A stretch of DNA of 64,000 nucleotides from Coriaria nepalensis. Lineage: Eukaryota; Streptophyta; Magnoliopsida; Cucurbitales; Coriariaceae. The DNA lies in contig CP114481.1 of assembly GCA_027186245.1 (NCBI GenBank), positions 31,465,501 through 31,529,500 on the forward strand, in the 5' to 3' direction. A program made the translations under genes and the position numbers. Of this stretch, positions 1 through 11,040 are shown piece after piece. Positions within the stretch are counted from its first letter, which is position 1. Every line of letters starts with the position of its first letter. The notes below the pieces were generated by a model. That model saw only the letters and a program-made list of their open reading frames with translations, had not been told where the DNA came from and made no database searches.

Positions 1-287
1 CAATGAGTCATTTCAAGTTAATAACTTATTTCAAAGCAAGTCGAACGAATTCAATTTTTGCACTACAGACACAAGTTTTGTGCATAACTTGCAAATGCTC
101 AATGCAATGAATGTGTGCACTCGTTTAACCTCCAAATCATTTCAATGAGTCATTTCAAGTTAATAACTTATTTCAAAGTAAGTCGAACGAATTCAATTTT
201 TGCACTACAAACACAAGTTTTGTGCCTAACTTGCAAATGATCAATGCAAGGAAAGTGTGCATTCGTTTAACTTTAAAATCATTTCAA

Positions 288-294
288 TGAGTCA
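288..294. other. TGAGTCA palindromic heptamer, one per monomer
   Basis: TGAGTCA sits at monomer positions 4-10 and is present in most units of the window. It equals the consensus site for AP-1 (Jun/Fos) and Gcn4-type bZIP factors. That is established knowledge of the motif, not evidence of binding here. Variants lacking it include ATATGTCA, ATCAGTCA, ATGATTCA, ATGAATCA, ATGAGTTA and ATGAGCCA units. Confidence 0.6.
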
Positions 295-330
295 TTTCAA
301 GTCAATGACTTATTTCAAAGCAAGTCGAAC

Positions 331-336
331 GAATTC
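331..336. other. EcoRI site GAATTC, near-universal once per monomer
   Basis: GAATTC lies at monomer positions 47-52, overlapping the second CpG (ACGAATTC). It is kept both in GAATTCAATTTTT and in GAATTCTATTTTT units. It is lost in GAATTTTATTTT (for example 2320, 2887, 3173, 15932, 41172, 44436 and 49844), GAATTTAATTTT (12246), GAATTATATTTT (12388, 24298, 29403 and 29828), GAGTTCAAT (12812, 24722 and 27416), GGATTC (33795 and 38617) and GAATCCAAT (63344). EcoRI digestion should give a 142-bp ladder with occasional multimers from these units. Confidence 0.9.
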
Positions 337-343
337 AATTTTT

Positions 344-367
344 GCACTACAAACACAAGTTTTGTGC
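344..367. other. Imperfect dyad GCAC...GTGC in each monomer
   Basis: At monomer positions 60-83 the arms GCAC and GTGC pair, as do the inner AAAC and GTTT, with an asymmetric internal bulge and an ACAA loop. This gives an imperfect hairpin or cruciform-capable element of 24 nt. It is intact in TTTTTGCACTAC units and weakened in TTTTTTCACTAC, TTTTTAAACTAC and GTTTTTTGC units. Structure is inferred from sequence only. Confidence 0.6.
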
Positions 368-655
368 CTAACTTGCAAATGATCAATGCAAGGAAAGTGT
401 GCATTCGTTTAACCTTTAAATCATTTCAATGAGTCATTTCAAGTCAATAACTTATTTCAAAGCAAGTCGAACGAATTCAATTTTTGCACTACAAACACAA
501 GTTTTGTGCATAACTTCCAAATGATCATTGCAAGGAAAGTGTGCATTCGTTTAACCTTAAAATCATTTCAATGAGTCACTTCAAGTCAATAACTTATTTC
601 AAAGCAAGTCGAACGAATTCAATTATTGCACTACAAACACAAGTTTTGTGCATAA

Positions 656-676
656 CTTGCAAATGATCATTGCAAG
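656..676. other. Near-perfect palindrome centred on ATGATCAT
   Basis: In units reading CTTGCA-A-ATGATCAT-TGCAAG, the outer arms CTTGCA and TGCAAG and the central ATGATCAT are complementary, with a single extra A. In the more common ATGATCAATGCAAG units the arms and the core TGATCA remain. CTTCC units break the left arm. This is the strongest inverted repeat in the monomer. Confidence 0.65.
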
Positions 677-1136
677 GAAAGTGTGCATTCATTTAACCTT
701 AAAATCATTTCAATGAGTCATTTCAAGTCAATGACTTATTTCAAAGCAAGTCGAACGAATTCAATTTTTGCACTACAAACACAAGTTTTGTGCCTAACTT
801 GCAAATGATCAATGCAAGGAAAGTGTGCATTCGTTTAACCTTTAAATCATTTCAATGAGTCATTTCAAGTCAATAACTTATTTGAAAGCAAGTCGAACGA
901 ATTCAATTTTTGCACTACAAACACAAGTTTTGTGCATAACTTCCAAATGATCATTGCAAGGAAAGTGTGCATTCGTTTAACCTTAAAATCATTTCAATGA
1001 GTCATTTCAAGTCAATAACTTATTTCAAAGCAAGTCGAACGAATTCAATTTTTGCACTACAAACACAAGTTTTGTGCCTAACTTGCAAATGATCAATGCA
1101 AGGAAAGTGTGCATTCGTTTGACCTTAAAATCCTTT

Positions 1137-1277
1137 AAATATGTCATTTCAAGTCAATAACTTATTTCAAAGCAAGTCGAACGAATTCAATTTTTGCAGT
1201 GCAAACAGAAGTTTTGTGCATAACTTGCAAATGATCAATGCAAGGAAAGTGTGCATTCGTTTCACTTAAAATGATTT
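1137..1277 (+). repeat. Monomer subtype with GCAGTGCAAACAG core (left-array marker)
   Basis: In this subtype GCACTACAAACAC is replaced by GCAGTGCAAACAG. It usually follows a TCCTTTCAATATGTC start, here TCCTTTAAATATGTC, and ends in TTTCACTTAAAATG. Copies occur near 2190, 5168, 7722, 8146, 13108, 15660, 17930, 19491, 22326 and 25020, with relatives at 27713, 30267, 31825, 33242 and 38062. I do not see it right of about 38.1 kb, where a GCAGTACAAACAG version takes its place. It is therefore a good marker of the left HOR family. Confidence 0.85.
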
Positions 1278-2680
1278 CAATGAGTCATTTCAAGTCAATG
1301 ACTTATTTCAAAGCAAGTTGAACGAATTCTATTTTTTCACTACAAACAGAAGTTTTTTGCATAACTTGCAAATGATCAATGCAAGGAAAGTGTGCATTCG
1401 TTTAACCTTTAAATCATTTCAATGAGTCATTTCAAGTTAATAACTTATTTCAAAGCAAGTCGAACGAATTCAATTTTTGCACTACAGACACAAGTTTGGT
1501 GCATAACTTCCAAATGATCATTGCAAGGAAAGTGTGCATTCGTTTAACCTTAAAATCATTTCAATGAGTCATTTCAAGTCAATAACTTATTTCAAAGCAA
1601 GTCGAACGAATTCAATTTTTGCACTACAAACACAAGTTTTGTGCATAACTTGCAAATGATCATTGCAAGGAAAGTGTGCATTCATTTAACCTTAAAATCA
1701 TTTCAATGAGTCATTTCAAGTCAATGACTTATTTCAAAGCAAGTCGAACGAATTCAATTTTTGCACTACAAACACAAGTTTTGTGCCTAACTTGCAAATG
1801 ATCAATGGAAGGAAAGTGTGCATTCGTTTAACCTTTAAATCATTTCAATGAGTCATTTCAAGTCAATAACTTATTTCAAAGCAAGTCGAACGAATTCAAT
1901 TTTTGCACTACAAACACAAGTTTTGTGCATAACTTCCAAATGATCATTGCAAGGAAAGTGTGCATTCGTTTAACCTTAAAATCATTTCAATGAGTCATTT
2001 CAAGTCAATAACTTATTTCAAAGCAAGTCGAACGAATTCAATTTTTGCACTACAAACACAAGTTTTGTGCCTAACTTGCAAATGATCAATGCAAGGAAAG
2101 TGTGCATTCGTTTGACCTTAAAATCCTTTCAATATGTCATTTCAAGTCAATAACTTATTTCAAAGCAAGTCGAACGAATTCAATTTTTGCAGTGCAAACA
2201 GAAGTTTTGTGCATAACTTGCAAATGATCAATGCAAGGAAAGTGTGCATTCGTTTCACTTAAAATGATTTCAATGAGTCATTTCAAGTCAATAACTTATT
2301 TCAAAGCAAGTCGAACGAATTTTATTTTTGCACTACAAACAGAAGTTTTGTGCATAACTTGCAAATGATCAATGCAAGGAAAGTGTGCACTCGTTTAACC
2401 TTCAAATCATTTCAATGAGTCATTTCAAGTTAATAACTTATTTCAAAGCAAGTCGAACGAATTCAATTTTTGCACTACAGACACAAGTTTTGTGCATAAC
2501 TTGCAAATGCTCAATGCAAGGAATGTGTGCACTCGTTTAACCTCCAAATCATTTCAATGAGTCATTTCAAGTTAATAACTTATTTCAAAGCAAGTCGAAC
2601 GAATTCAATTTTTGCACTACAAACACAAGTTTTGTGCCTAACTTGCAAATGATCAATGCAAGGAAAGTGTGCATTCGTTT

Positions 2681-3247
2681 GACCTTAAAATCCTTTCAAT
2701 ATGTCATTTCAAGCCAATGACTTATTTCAAAGCAAGTTGAACGAATTCTATTTTTTCACTACAAACAGAAGTTTTTTGCATAACTTGCAAATGATCAATG
2801 CAAGGAAAGTGTGCATTCGTTTAACCTTAAAATCATTTCAATCAGTCATTTCAAGTCAATAACTTATTTCAAAGCAAGTCGAACGAATTTTATTTTTGCA
2901 CTACAAACAGAAGTTTTGTGCCTAACTTGCAAATGATCAATGCAAGGAAAGTGTGCATTCGTTTGACCTTAAAATCCTTTCAATATGTCATTTCAAGTCA
3001 ATGACTTATTTCAAAGCAAGTTGAACGAATTCTATTTTTTCACTACAAACAGAAGTTTTTTGCATAACTTGCAAATGATCAATGCAAGGAAAGTGTGCAT
3101 TCGTTTAACCTTAAAATCATTTCAATCAGTCATTTCAAGTCAATAACTTATTTCAAAGCAAGTCGAACGAATTTTATTTTTGCACTACAAACAGAAGTTT
3201 TGTGCATAACTTGCAAATGATCAATGCAAGGAAAGTGTGCACTCGTT
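2681..3247. repeat. Dimer duplication, period 283 bp
   Basis: GACCTTAAAATCCTTTC occurs at 2681 and 2964, 283 bp apart. In both cases it is followed by a TTGAACGAATTCTATTTTTTCAC unit and then by an ATCAGTCATTTC unit with the EcoRI-less GAATTTTATTTT. Copy 1 has AAGCCAATGAC where copy 2 has AAGTCAATGAC, so the copies are close but not identical. Confidence 0.8.
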
Positions 3248-4258
3248 TAACCTTCAAATCATTTCAATGAGTCATTTCAAGTTATTAACTTATTTCAAAG
3301 CAAGTCGAACGAATTCAATTTTTGCACTACAGACACAAGTTTTGTGCATAACTTGCAAATGCTCAATGCAAGGAATGTGTGCACTCGTTTAACCTCCAAA
3401 TCATTTCAATGAGTCATTTCAAGTTAATAACTTATTTCAAAGTAAGTCGAACGAATTCAATTTTTGCACTACAAACACAAGTTTTGTGCATAACTTCCAA
3501 ATGATCAATGCAAGGAAAGTGTGCATTCGTTTAACTTTAAAATCATTTCAATGAGTCATTTCAAGTCAATGACTTATTTCAAAGCAAGTCGAACGAATTC
3601 AATTTTTGCACTACAAACACAAGTTTTGTGCCTAACTTGCAAATGATCAATGCAAAGAAAGTGTGCATTCGTTTAACCTTTAAATCATTTCAATGAGTCA
3701 TTTCAAGTCAATAACTTATTTCAAAGCAAGTCGAACGAATTCAATTATTGCACTACAAACACAAGTTTTGTGCATAACTTCCAAATGATCATTGCAAGGA
3801 AAGTGTGCATTCGTTTAACCTTAAAATCATTTCAATGAGTCATTTCAAGTCAATAACTTATTTCAAAGCAAGTCGAACGAATTCAATTATTGCACTACAA
3901 ACACAAGTTTTGTGCATAACTTGCGAATGATCATTGCAAGGAAAGTGTGCATTCATTTAACCTTAAAATCATTTCAATGAGTCATTTCAAGTCAATGACT
4001 TATTTCAAAGCAAGTCGAACGAATTCAATTTTTGCACTACAAACACAAGTTTTGTGCCTAACTTGCAAATGATCAATGCAAGGAAAGTGTGCATTCGTTT
4101 AACCTTTAAATCATTTCAATGAGTCATTTCAAGTCAATAACTTATTTCAAAGCAAGTCGAACGAATTCAATTTTTGCACTACAAACACAAGTTTTGTGCA
4201 TAACTTCCAAATGATCATTGCAAGGAAAGTGTGCATTCGTTTAACCTTAAAATCATTT

Positions 4259-4399
4259 CAATGAGTCATTTCAAGTCAATAACTTATTTCAAAGCAAGTC
4301 GAATGAATTCTATTTTTTCACTACAAACACAAGTTTTGTGCATAACTTGCAAATGATCAATGCAAGGAAAGTGTGCATTCGTTTAACTTAAAATCATTT
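4259..4399 (+). repeat. Representative 141-bp monomer subtype (single-base deletion)
   Basis: This unit ends in TTTAACTTAAAATC rather than TTTAACCTTAAAATC, so it is 141 bp from anchor to anchor (4259 to 4400). The same one-base deletion marks a recurrent subset of units. It explains why HOR lengths fall a few bases short of multiples of 142, for example 3264 = 23 x 142 - 2 and 2836 = 20 x 142 - 4. This example also has GAATGAATTC, a CpG changed to TpG, and TTTTTTCACTAC in place of TTTTTGCACTAC. Confidence 0.9.
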
Positions 4400-7300
4400 C
4401 AATGAGTCATTTCAAGTCAATAATTTATTTCAAAGCAAGTCGAACGAATTCTATTTTTTCACTACAAACACAAGTTTTGTGCATAACTTGCAAATGATCA
4501 ATGCAAGGAAAGTGTGCATTCGTTTAACTTAAAATCATTTCAATGAGTCATTTCAAATCAATAATTTATTTCAAACCAAGTCGAACGAATTCAATTTTTG
4601 CACTACAAACACAAGTTCTGTGCATAACTTGCAAATGATCATTGCAAGGAAAATGTGCATTCGTTTAACCTTAAAATCATTTCAATGAGTCATTTCAAGT
4701 CAATAAGTTATTTCAAAGCAAGGCGAACGAATTCTATTTTTGCACTACAAACACAATTTCTGTGCCTAACTTGCAAATGATCAATGCAAGGAAAGTGTGC
4801 ACTCGTTTAACCTTCAAATCATTTCAATGAGTCATTTCAAGTTAATAACTTCTTTCAAAGCAAGTCGAACGAATTCAATTTTTGCACTACAGACACAAGT
4901 TTTGTGCATAACTTCCAAATGATCATTGCAAGGAAAGTGTGCATTCGTTTAACCTTAAAATCATTTCAATGAGTCATTTCAAGTCAATAACTTATTTCAA
5001 AGCAAGTCGAACGAATTCAATTTTTGTACTACAAACACAAGTTTTGTGCCTAACTTGCAAATGATCAATGCAAGGAAAGTGTGCATTCGTTTGACCTTAA
5101 AATCCTTTCAATATGTCATTTCAAGTCAATAACTTATTTCAAAGCAAGTCGAACGAATTCAATTTTTGCAGTGCAAACAGAAGTTTTGTGCATAACTTGC
5201 AAATGATCAATGCAAGGAAAGTGTGCATTCGTTTCACTTAAAATGATTTCAATGAGTCATTTCAAGTCAATGACTTATTTCAAAGCAAGTTGAACGAATT
5301 CTATTTTTTCACTACAAACAGAAGTTTTTTGCATAACTTGCAAATGATCAATGCAAGGAAAGTGTGCATTCGTTTAACCTTTAAATCATTTCAATGAGTC
5401 ATTTCAAGTTAATAACTTATTTCAAAGCAAGTTGAACGAATTCAATTTTTGCACTACAAACACAAGTTTTGTGCATAACTTCCAAATGATCATTGCAAGG
5501 AAAGTGTGCATTCGTTTAACCTTAAAATCATTTCAATGAGTCATTTCAAGTCAATAACTTATTTCAAAGCAAGTCGAACGAATTCAATTTTTGCACTACA
5601 AACACAAGTTTTGTGCATAACTTGCAAATGATCATTGCAAGGAAAGTGTGCATTCATTTAACCTTAAAATCATTTCAATGAGTCATTTCAAGTCAATGAC
5701 TTATTTCAAAGCAAGTCGAACGAATTCAATTTTTGCACTACAGACACAAGTTTGGTGCATAACTTCCAAATGATCATTGCAAGGAAAGTGTGCATTCGTT
5801 TAACCTTAAAATCATTTCAATGAGTCATTTCAAGTCAATAACTTATTTCAAAGCAAGTCGAATGAATTCTATTTTTTCACTACAAACAGAAGTTTTTTGC
5901 ATAACTTGCAAATGACCAATGCAAGGAAAGTGTGCATTCGTTTAACCTTTAAATCATTTCAATGAGTCATTTCAAGTCAATAACTTATTTCAAAGCAAGT
6001 CGAACGAATTCAATTTTTGCACTACAAACACAAGTTTTGTGCATAACTTCCAAATGATCATTGCAAGGAAAGTGTGCATTCGTTTAACCTTAAAATCATT
6101 TCAATGAGTCATTTCAAGTCAATAACTTATTTCAAAGCAAGTCGAACGAATTCAATTTTTGCACTACAAACACAAGTTTTGTGCATAACTTGCAAATGAT
6201 CATTGCAAGGAAAGTGTGCATTCATTTAACCTTAAAATCATTTCAATGAGTCATTTCAAGTCAATGACTTATTTCAAAGCAAGTCGAACGAATTCAATTT
6301 TTGCACTACAAACACAAGTTTTGTGCCTAACTTGCAAATGATCAATGCAAGGAAAGTGTGCATTCGTTTAACCTTTAAATCATTTCAATGAGTCATTTCA
6401 AGTCAATAACTTATTTCAAAGCAAGTCGAACGAATTCAATTATTGCACTACAAACACAAGTTTTGTGCATAACTTCCAAATGATCATTGCAAGGAAAGTG
6501 TGCATTCGTTTAACCTTAAAATCATTTCAATGAGTCATTTCAAGTCAATAACTTATTTCAAAGCAAGTGGAACGAATTCAATTATTGCACTACAAACACA
6601 AGTTTTGTGCATAACTTGCAAATGATCATTGCAAGGAAAGTGTGCATTCATTTAACCTTAAAATCATTTCAATGAGTCATTTCAAGTCAATGACTTATTT
6701 CAAAGCAAGTCGAACGAATTCAATTTTTGCACTACAAACACAAGTTTTGTGCCTAACTTGCAAATGATCAATGCAAGGAAAGCGTGCATTCGTTTAACCT
6801 TTAAATCATTTCAATGAGTCATTTCAAGTCAATAACTTATTTCAAAGCAAGTCGAACGAATTCAATTTTTGCACTACAAACACAAGTTTTGTGCATAACT
6901 TCCAAATGATCATTGCAAGGAAAGTGTGCATTCGTTTAACCTTAAAATCATTTCAATGAGTCATTTCAAGTCAATAACTTATTTCAAAGCAAGTCGAATG
7001 AATTCTATTTTTTCACTACAAACACAAGTTTTGTGCATAACTTGCAAATGATCAATGCAAGGAAAGTGTGCATTCGTTTAACTTAAAATCATTTCAATGA
7101 GTCATTTCAAGTCAATAATTTATTTCAAAGCAAGTCGAACGAATTCTATTTTTTCACTACAAACACAAGTTTTGTGCATAACTTGCAAATGATCAATGCA
7201 AGGAAAGTGTGCATTCGTTTAACTTAAAATCATTTCAATGAGTCATTTCAAATCAATAATTTATTTCAAACCAAGTCGAACGAATTCAATTTTTGCACTA

Positions 7301-7509
7301 CAAACACAAGTTCTGTGCATAACTTGCAAATGATCATTGCAAGGAAAATGTGCATTCGTTTAACCTTAAAATCATTTCAATGAGTCATTTCAAGTCAATA
7401 AGTTATTTCAAAGCAAGGCGAACGAATTCTATTTTTGCACTACAAACACAATTTTTGTGCCTAACTTGCAAATGATCAATGCAAGGAAAGTGTGCACTCG
7501 TTTAACCTT

Positions 7510-8359
7510 CAAATCATTTCAATGAGTCATTTCAAGTCAATAACTTATTTCAAAGCAAGTCGAACGAATTCAATTTTTGTACTACAAACACAAGTTTTGT
7601 GCCTAACTTGCAAATGATCAATGCAAGGAAAGTGTGCATTCGTTTGACCTTAAAATCCTTTCAATATGTCATTTCAAGTCAATAACTTATTTCAAAGCAA
7701 GTCGAACGAATTCAATTTTTGCAGTGCAAACAGAAGTTTTGTGCATAACTTGCAAATGATCAATGCAAGGAAAGTGTGCATTCGTTTCACTTAAAATGAT
7801 TTCAATGAGTCATTTCAAGTCAATGACTTATTTCAAAGCAAGTTGAACGAATTCTATTTTTTCACTACAAACAGAAGTTTTTTGCATAACTTGCAAATGA
7901 TCAATGCAAGGAAAGTGTGCATTCGTTTAACCTTAAAATCATTTCAATGAGTCATTTCAAGTCAATAACTTATTTCAAAGCAAGTCGAACGAATTCAATT
8001 TTTGTACTACAAACACAAGTTTTGTGCCTAACTTGCAAATGATCAATGCAAGGAAAGTGTGCATTCGTTTGACCTTAAAATCCTTTCAATATGTCATTTC
8101 AAGTCAATAACTTATTTCAAAGCAAGTCGAACGAATTCAATTTTTGCAGTGCAAACAGAAGTTTTGTGCATAACTTGCAAATGATCAATGCAAGGAAAGT
8201 GTGCATTCGTTTCACTTAAAATGATTTCAATGAGTCATTTCAAGTCAATGACTTATTTCAAAGCAAGTTGAACGAATTCTATTTTTTCACTACAAACAGA
8301 AGTTTTTTGCATAACTTGCAAATGATCAATGCAAGGAAAGTGTGCATTCGTTTAACCTT
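7510..8359. repeat. Trimer duplication, period 425 bp
   Basis: Three consecutive units (TTTTTGTACTAC unit, AATATGTC/GCAGTGC unit, TTGAACG/TTTTTTGC unit) occur at about 7510-7934 and again at 7935-8359. GTACTACAAAC lies at 7579 and 8004. The single-copy equivalent is near 5026, so the duplication happened after, or only in, the second 19-mer copy. Confidence 0.8.
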
Positions 8360-8799
8360 TAAATCATTTCAATGAGTCATTTCAAGTTAATAACTTATTT
8401 CAAAGCAAGTTGAACGAATTCAATTTTTGCACTACAAACACAAGTTTTGTGCATAACTTCCAAATGATCATTGCAAGGAAAGTGTGCATTCGTTTAACCT
8501 TAAAATCATTTCAATGAGTCATTTCAAGTCAATAACTTATTTCAAAGCAAGTCGAACGAATTCAATTTTTGCACTACAAACACAAGTTTTGTGCATAACT
8601 TGCAAATGATCATTGCGAGGAAAGTGTGCATTCATTTAACCTTAAAATCATTTCAATGAGTCATTTCAAGTCAATGACTTATTTCAAAGCAAGTCGAACG
8701 AATTCAATTTTTGCACTACAGACACAAGTTTGGTGCATAACTTCCAAATGATCATTGCAAGGAAAGTGTGCATTCGTTTAACCTTAAAATCATTTCAAT

Positions 8800-10240
8800 G
8801 AGTCATTTCAAGTCAATAACTTATTTCAAAGCAAGTCGAATGAATTCTATTTTTTCACTACAAACAGAAGTTTTTTGCATAACTTGCAAATGACCAATGC
8901 AAGGAAAGTGTGCATTCGTTTAACCTTTAAATCATTTCAATGAGTCATTTCAAGTCAATAACTTATTTTAAAGCAAGTCGAACGAATTCAATTTTTGCAC
9001 TACAAACACAAGTTTTGTGCATAACTTCCAAATGATCATTGCAAGGAAAGTGTGCATTCGTTTAACCTTAAAATCATTTCAATGAGTCATTTCAAGTCAA
9101 TAACTTATTTCAAAGCAAGTCGAACGAATTCAATTTTTGCACTACAAACACAAGTTTTGTGCATAACTTGCAAATGATCATTGCAAGGAAAGTGTGCATT
9201 CATTTAACCTTAAAATCATTTCAATGAGTCATTTCAAGTCAATGACTTATTTCAAAGCAAGTCGAACGAATTCAATTTTTGCACTACAAACACAAGTTTT
9301 GTGCCTAACTTGCAAATGATCAATGCAAGGAAAGTGTGCATTCGTTTAACCTTTAAATCATTTCAATGAGTCATTTCAAGTCAATAACTTATTTCAAAGC
9401 AAGTCGAACGAATTCAATTTTTGCACTACAAACACAAGTTTTGTGCATAACTTCCAAATGATCATTGCACGGAAAGTGTGCATTCGTTTCACCTTAAAAT
9501 CATTTCAATGAGTCATTTCAAGTCAATAACTTATTTCAAAGCAAGTCGAATGAATTCTATTTTTTCACTACAAACAGAAGTTTTTTGCATAACTTGCAAA
9601 TGACCAATGCAAGGAAAGTGTGCATTCGTTTAACCTTTAAATCATTTCAATGAGTCATTTCAAGTCAATAACTTATTTCAAAGCAAGTCGAACGAATTCA
9701 ATTTTTGCACTACAAACACAAGTTTTGTGCATAACTTCCAAATGATCATTGCAAGGAAAGTGTGCATTCGTTTAACCTTAAAATCATTTCAATGAGTCAT
9801 TTCAAGTCAATAACTTATTTCAAAGCAAGTCGAACGAATTCAATTTTTGCACTACAAACACAAGTTTTGTGCATAACTTGCAAATGATCATTGCAAGGAA
9901 AGTGTGCATTCATTTAACCTTAAAATCATTTCAATGAGTCATTTCAAGTCAATGACTTATTTCAAAGCAAGTCGAACGAATTCAATTTTTGCACTACAAA
10001 CACAAGTTTTGTGCCTAACTTGCAAATGATCAATGCAAGGAAAGTGTGCATTCGTTTAACCTTTAAATCATTTCAATGAGTCATTTCAAGTCAATAACTT
10101 ATTTCAAAGCAAGTCGAACGAATTCAATTTTTGCACTACAAACACAAGTTTTGTGCATAACTTCCAAATGATCATTGCACGGAAAGTGTGCATTCGTTTC
10201 ACCTTAAAATCATTTCAATGAGTCATTTCAAGTCAATAAC
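8800..10240. repeat. Pentamer HOR, period 710 bp
   Basis: AATGACCAAT at 8889 and 9599, and ATCATTGCACGG at 9461 and 10171, are each exactly 710 bp apart (5 x 142). Both copies share the order GAATGAATTC unit, ACTTCC unit, ATTCATTTAACC unit, GTGCCTAAC unit, GCACGG/TTTCACC unit. The block overlaps the right end of the second 19-mer-type copy and seems to have grown from it. Confidence 0.8.
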
Positions 10241-11040
10241 TTATTTCGAAGCAAGTCGAACGAATTCAATTTTTGCACTACAAACACAAGTTTTGTGCCT
10301 AACTTGCAAATGATCAATGCAAGGAAAGTGTGCATTCGTTTAACCTTTAAATCATTTCAATGAGTCATTTCAAGTCAATAACTTATTTCAAAGCAAGTCG
10401 AACGAATTCAATTTTTGCACTACAAACACAAGTTTTGTGCATAACTTCCAAATGATCATTGCAAGGAAAGTGTGCATTCGTTTAACCTTAAAATCATTTC
10501 AATGAGTCATTTCAAGTCAATAACTTATTTCAAAGCAAGTCGAATGAATTCTATTTTTTCACTACAAACACAAGTTTTGTGCATAACTTGCAAATGATCA
10601 ATGCAAGGAAAGTGTGCATTCGTTTAACTTAAAATCATTTCAATGAGTCATTTCAAGTCAATGACTTATTTCAAAGCAAGTCGAACGAATTCAATTTTTG
10701 CACTACAAACACAAGTTTTGTGCCTAACTTGCAAATGATCAATGCAAGGAAAGTGTGCATTCGTTTAACCTTTAAATCATTTCAATGAGTCATTTCAAGT
10801 CAATAACTTATTTCAAAGCAAGTCGAACGAATTCAATTATTGCACTACAAACACAAGTTTTGTGCATAACTTCCAAATGATCATTGCAAGGAAAGTGTGC
10901 ATTCGTTTAACCTTAAAATCATTTCAATGAGTCATTTCAAGTCAATAACTTATTTCAAAGCAAGTCGAACGAATTCAATTTTTGCACTACAAACACAAGT
11001 TTTGTGCCTAACTTGCAAATGATCAATGCAAGGAAAGTGT
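10240..11040. repeat. Satellite monomers, register-preserving divergent patch
   Basis: These are ordinary satellite units with GTGCCTAAC, CTTCC and TCAATTATTG variants. The flanks match sequence 11,909 bp downstream, but this stretch does not: TTTAACCTTTAAATC near 10340 faces TTTGACCTTAAAATCC near 22250. The spacing across it is nevertheless kept. Conversion-like replacement of about five or six monomers in one copy is one explanation. Confidence 0.6.

Larger units (their letters stand above)
285..426 (+). repeat. Representative 142-bp monomer with landmarks
   Basis: This unit serves as a reference for the array. In monomer coordinates (285 = 1) the landmarks are: TGAGTCA at 4-10; a CpG at 42-43; a second CpG at 46-47; the EcoRI hexamer GAATTC at 47-52; a T5 run at about 55-59; an imperfect dyad GCAC...GTGC at 60-83; a palindromic TGATCA at 96-101 between near-complementary arms; a purine-rich AAGGAAAGTGTG stretch at about 106-117; a third CpG in ATTCG at 122-123; and the CCTTTAAAT/CCTTAAAAT/CTTAAAAT indel site near the right end. 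The phase is arbitrary and was chosen for convenience. Confidence 0.95.
500..2280. repeat. Heptamer HOR, period 993 bp
   Basis: Diagnostic features recur 993 bp apart (7 x 142 - 1). ATTTAACCTT after ATTC is at 691 and 1684. GACCTTAAAATCC is at 1121 and 2114. CTTCCAAATGATCATTGC near 530 matches 1523. The two copies part near 2280, where TCAATGAC with TTGAACG in copy 1 (about 1290) is TCAATAAC with TCGAACG in copy 2. The left boundary near 500 is set by GCACTACAAACAC against GCACTACAGACAC. Roughly 1.8 copies are present. Confidence 0.8.
3550..9410. repeat. 19-mer/21-mer HOR, two copies (about 2.7 and 3.1 kb)
   Basis: Copy 1 runs from about 3550 to 6244 and copy 2 from about 6245 to 9410. Markers TCAATTATTG (3741/6436), ATTTAACC (3955/6650) and AGGCGAACGA (4721/7416) are offset by 2695 bp, or 19 monomers. 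Downstream markers such as AATGACCAAT (5911/8889) are offset by 2978 bp, or 21 monomers. The change of offset is explained by loss of one unit after 7416 (the ATAACTTCTTTC unit at 4850 has no partner) and gain of three units at 7510-8359. Confidence 0.8.

Noticed and set aside
364..390. Possible small RNA gene or rho-independent terminator from the hairpin plus T-run.
   Set aside because: The hairpin is imperfect and AT-rich, the T-run precedes rather than follows the stem on this strand, and the element is in most monomers, so it is a satellite feature and not a terminator.
402..418. CENP-B-box-like sequence beginning ATTCGTTTAACC.
   Set aside because: It matches the TTCG and following A of the NTTCGNNNNANNCGGGN core, but the required CGGG is replaced by TTAA/TTTA in the units examined, so it is not a credible CENP-B box.
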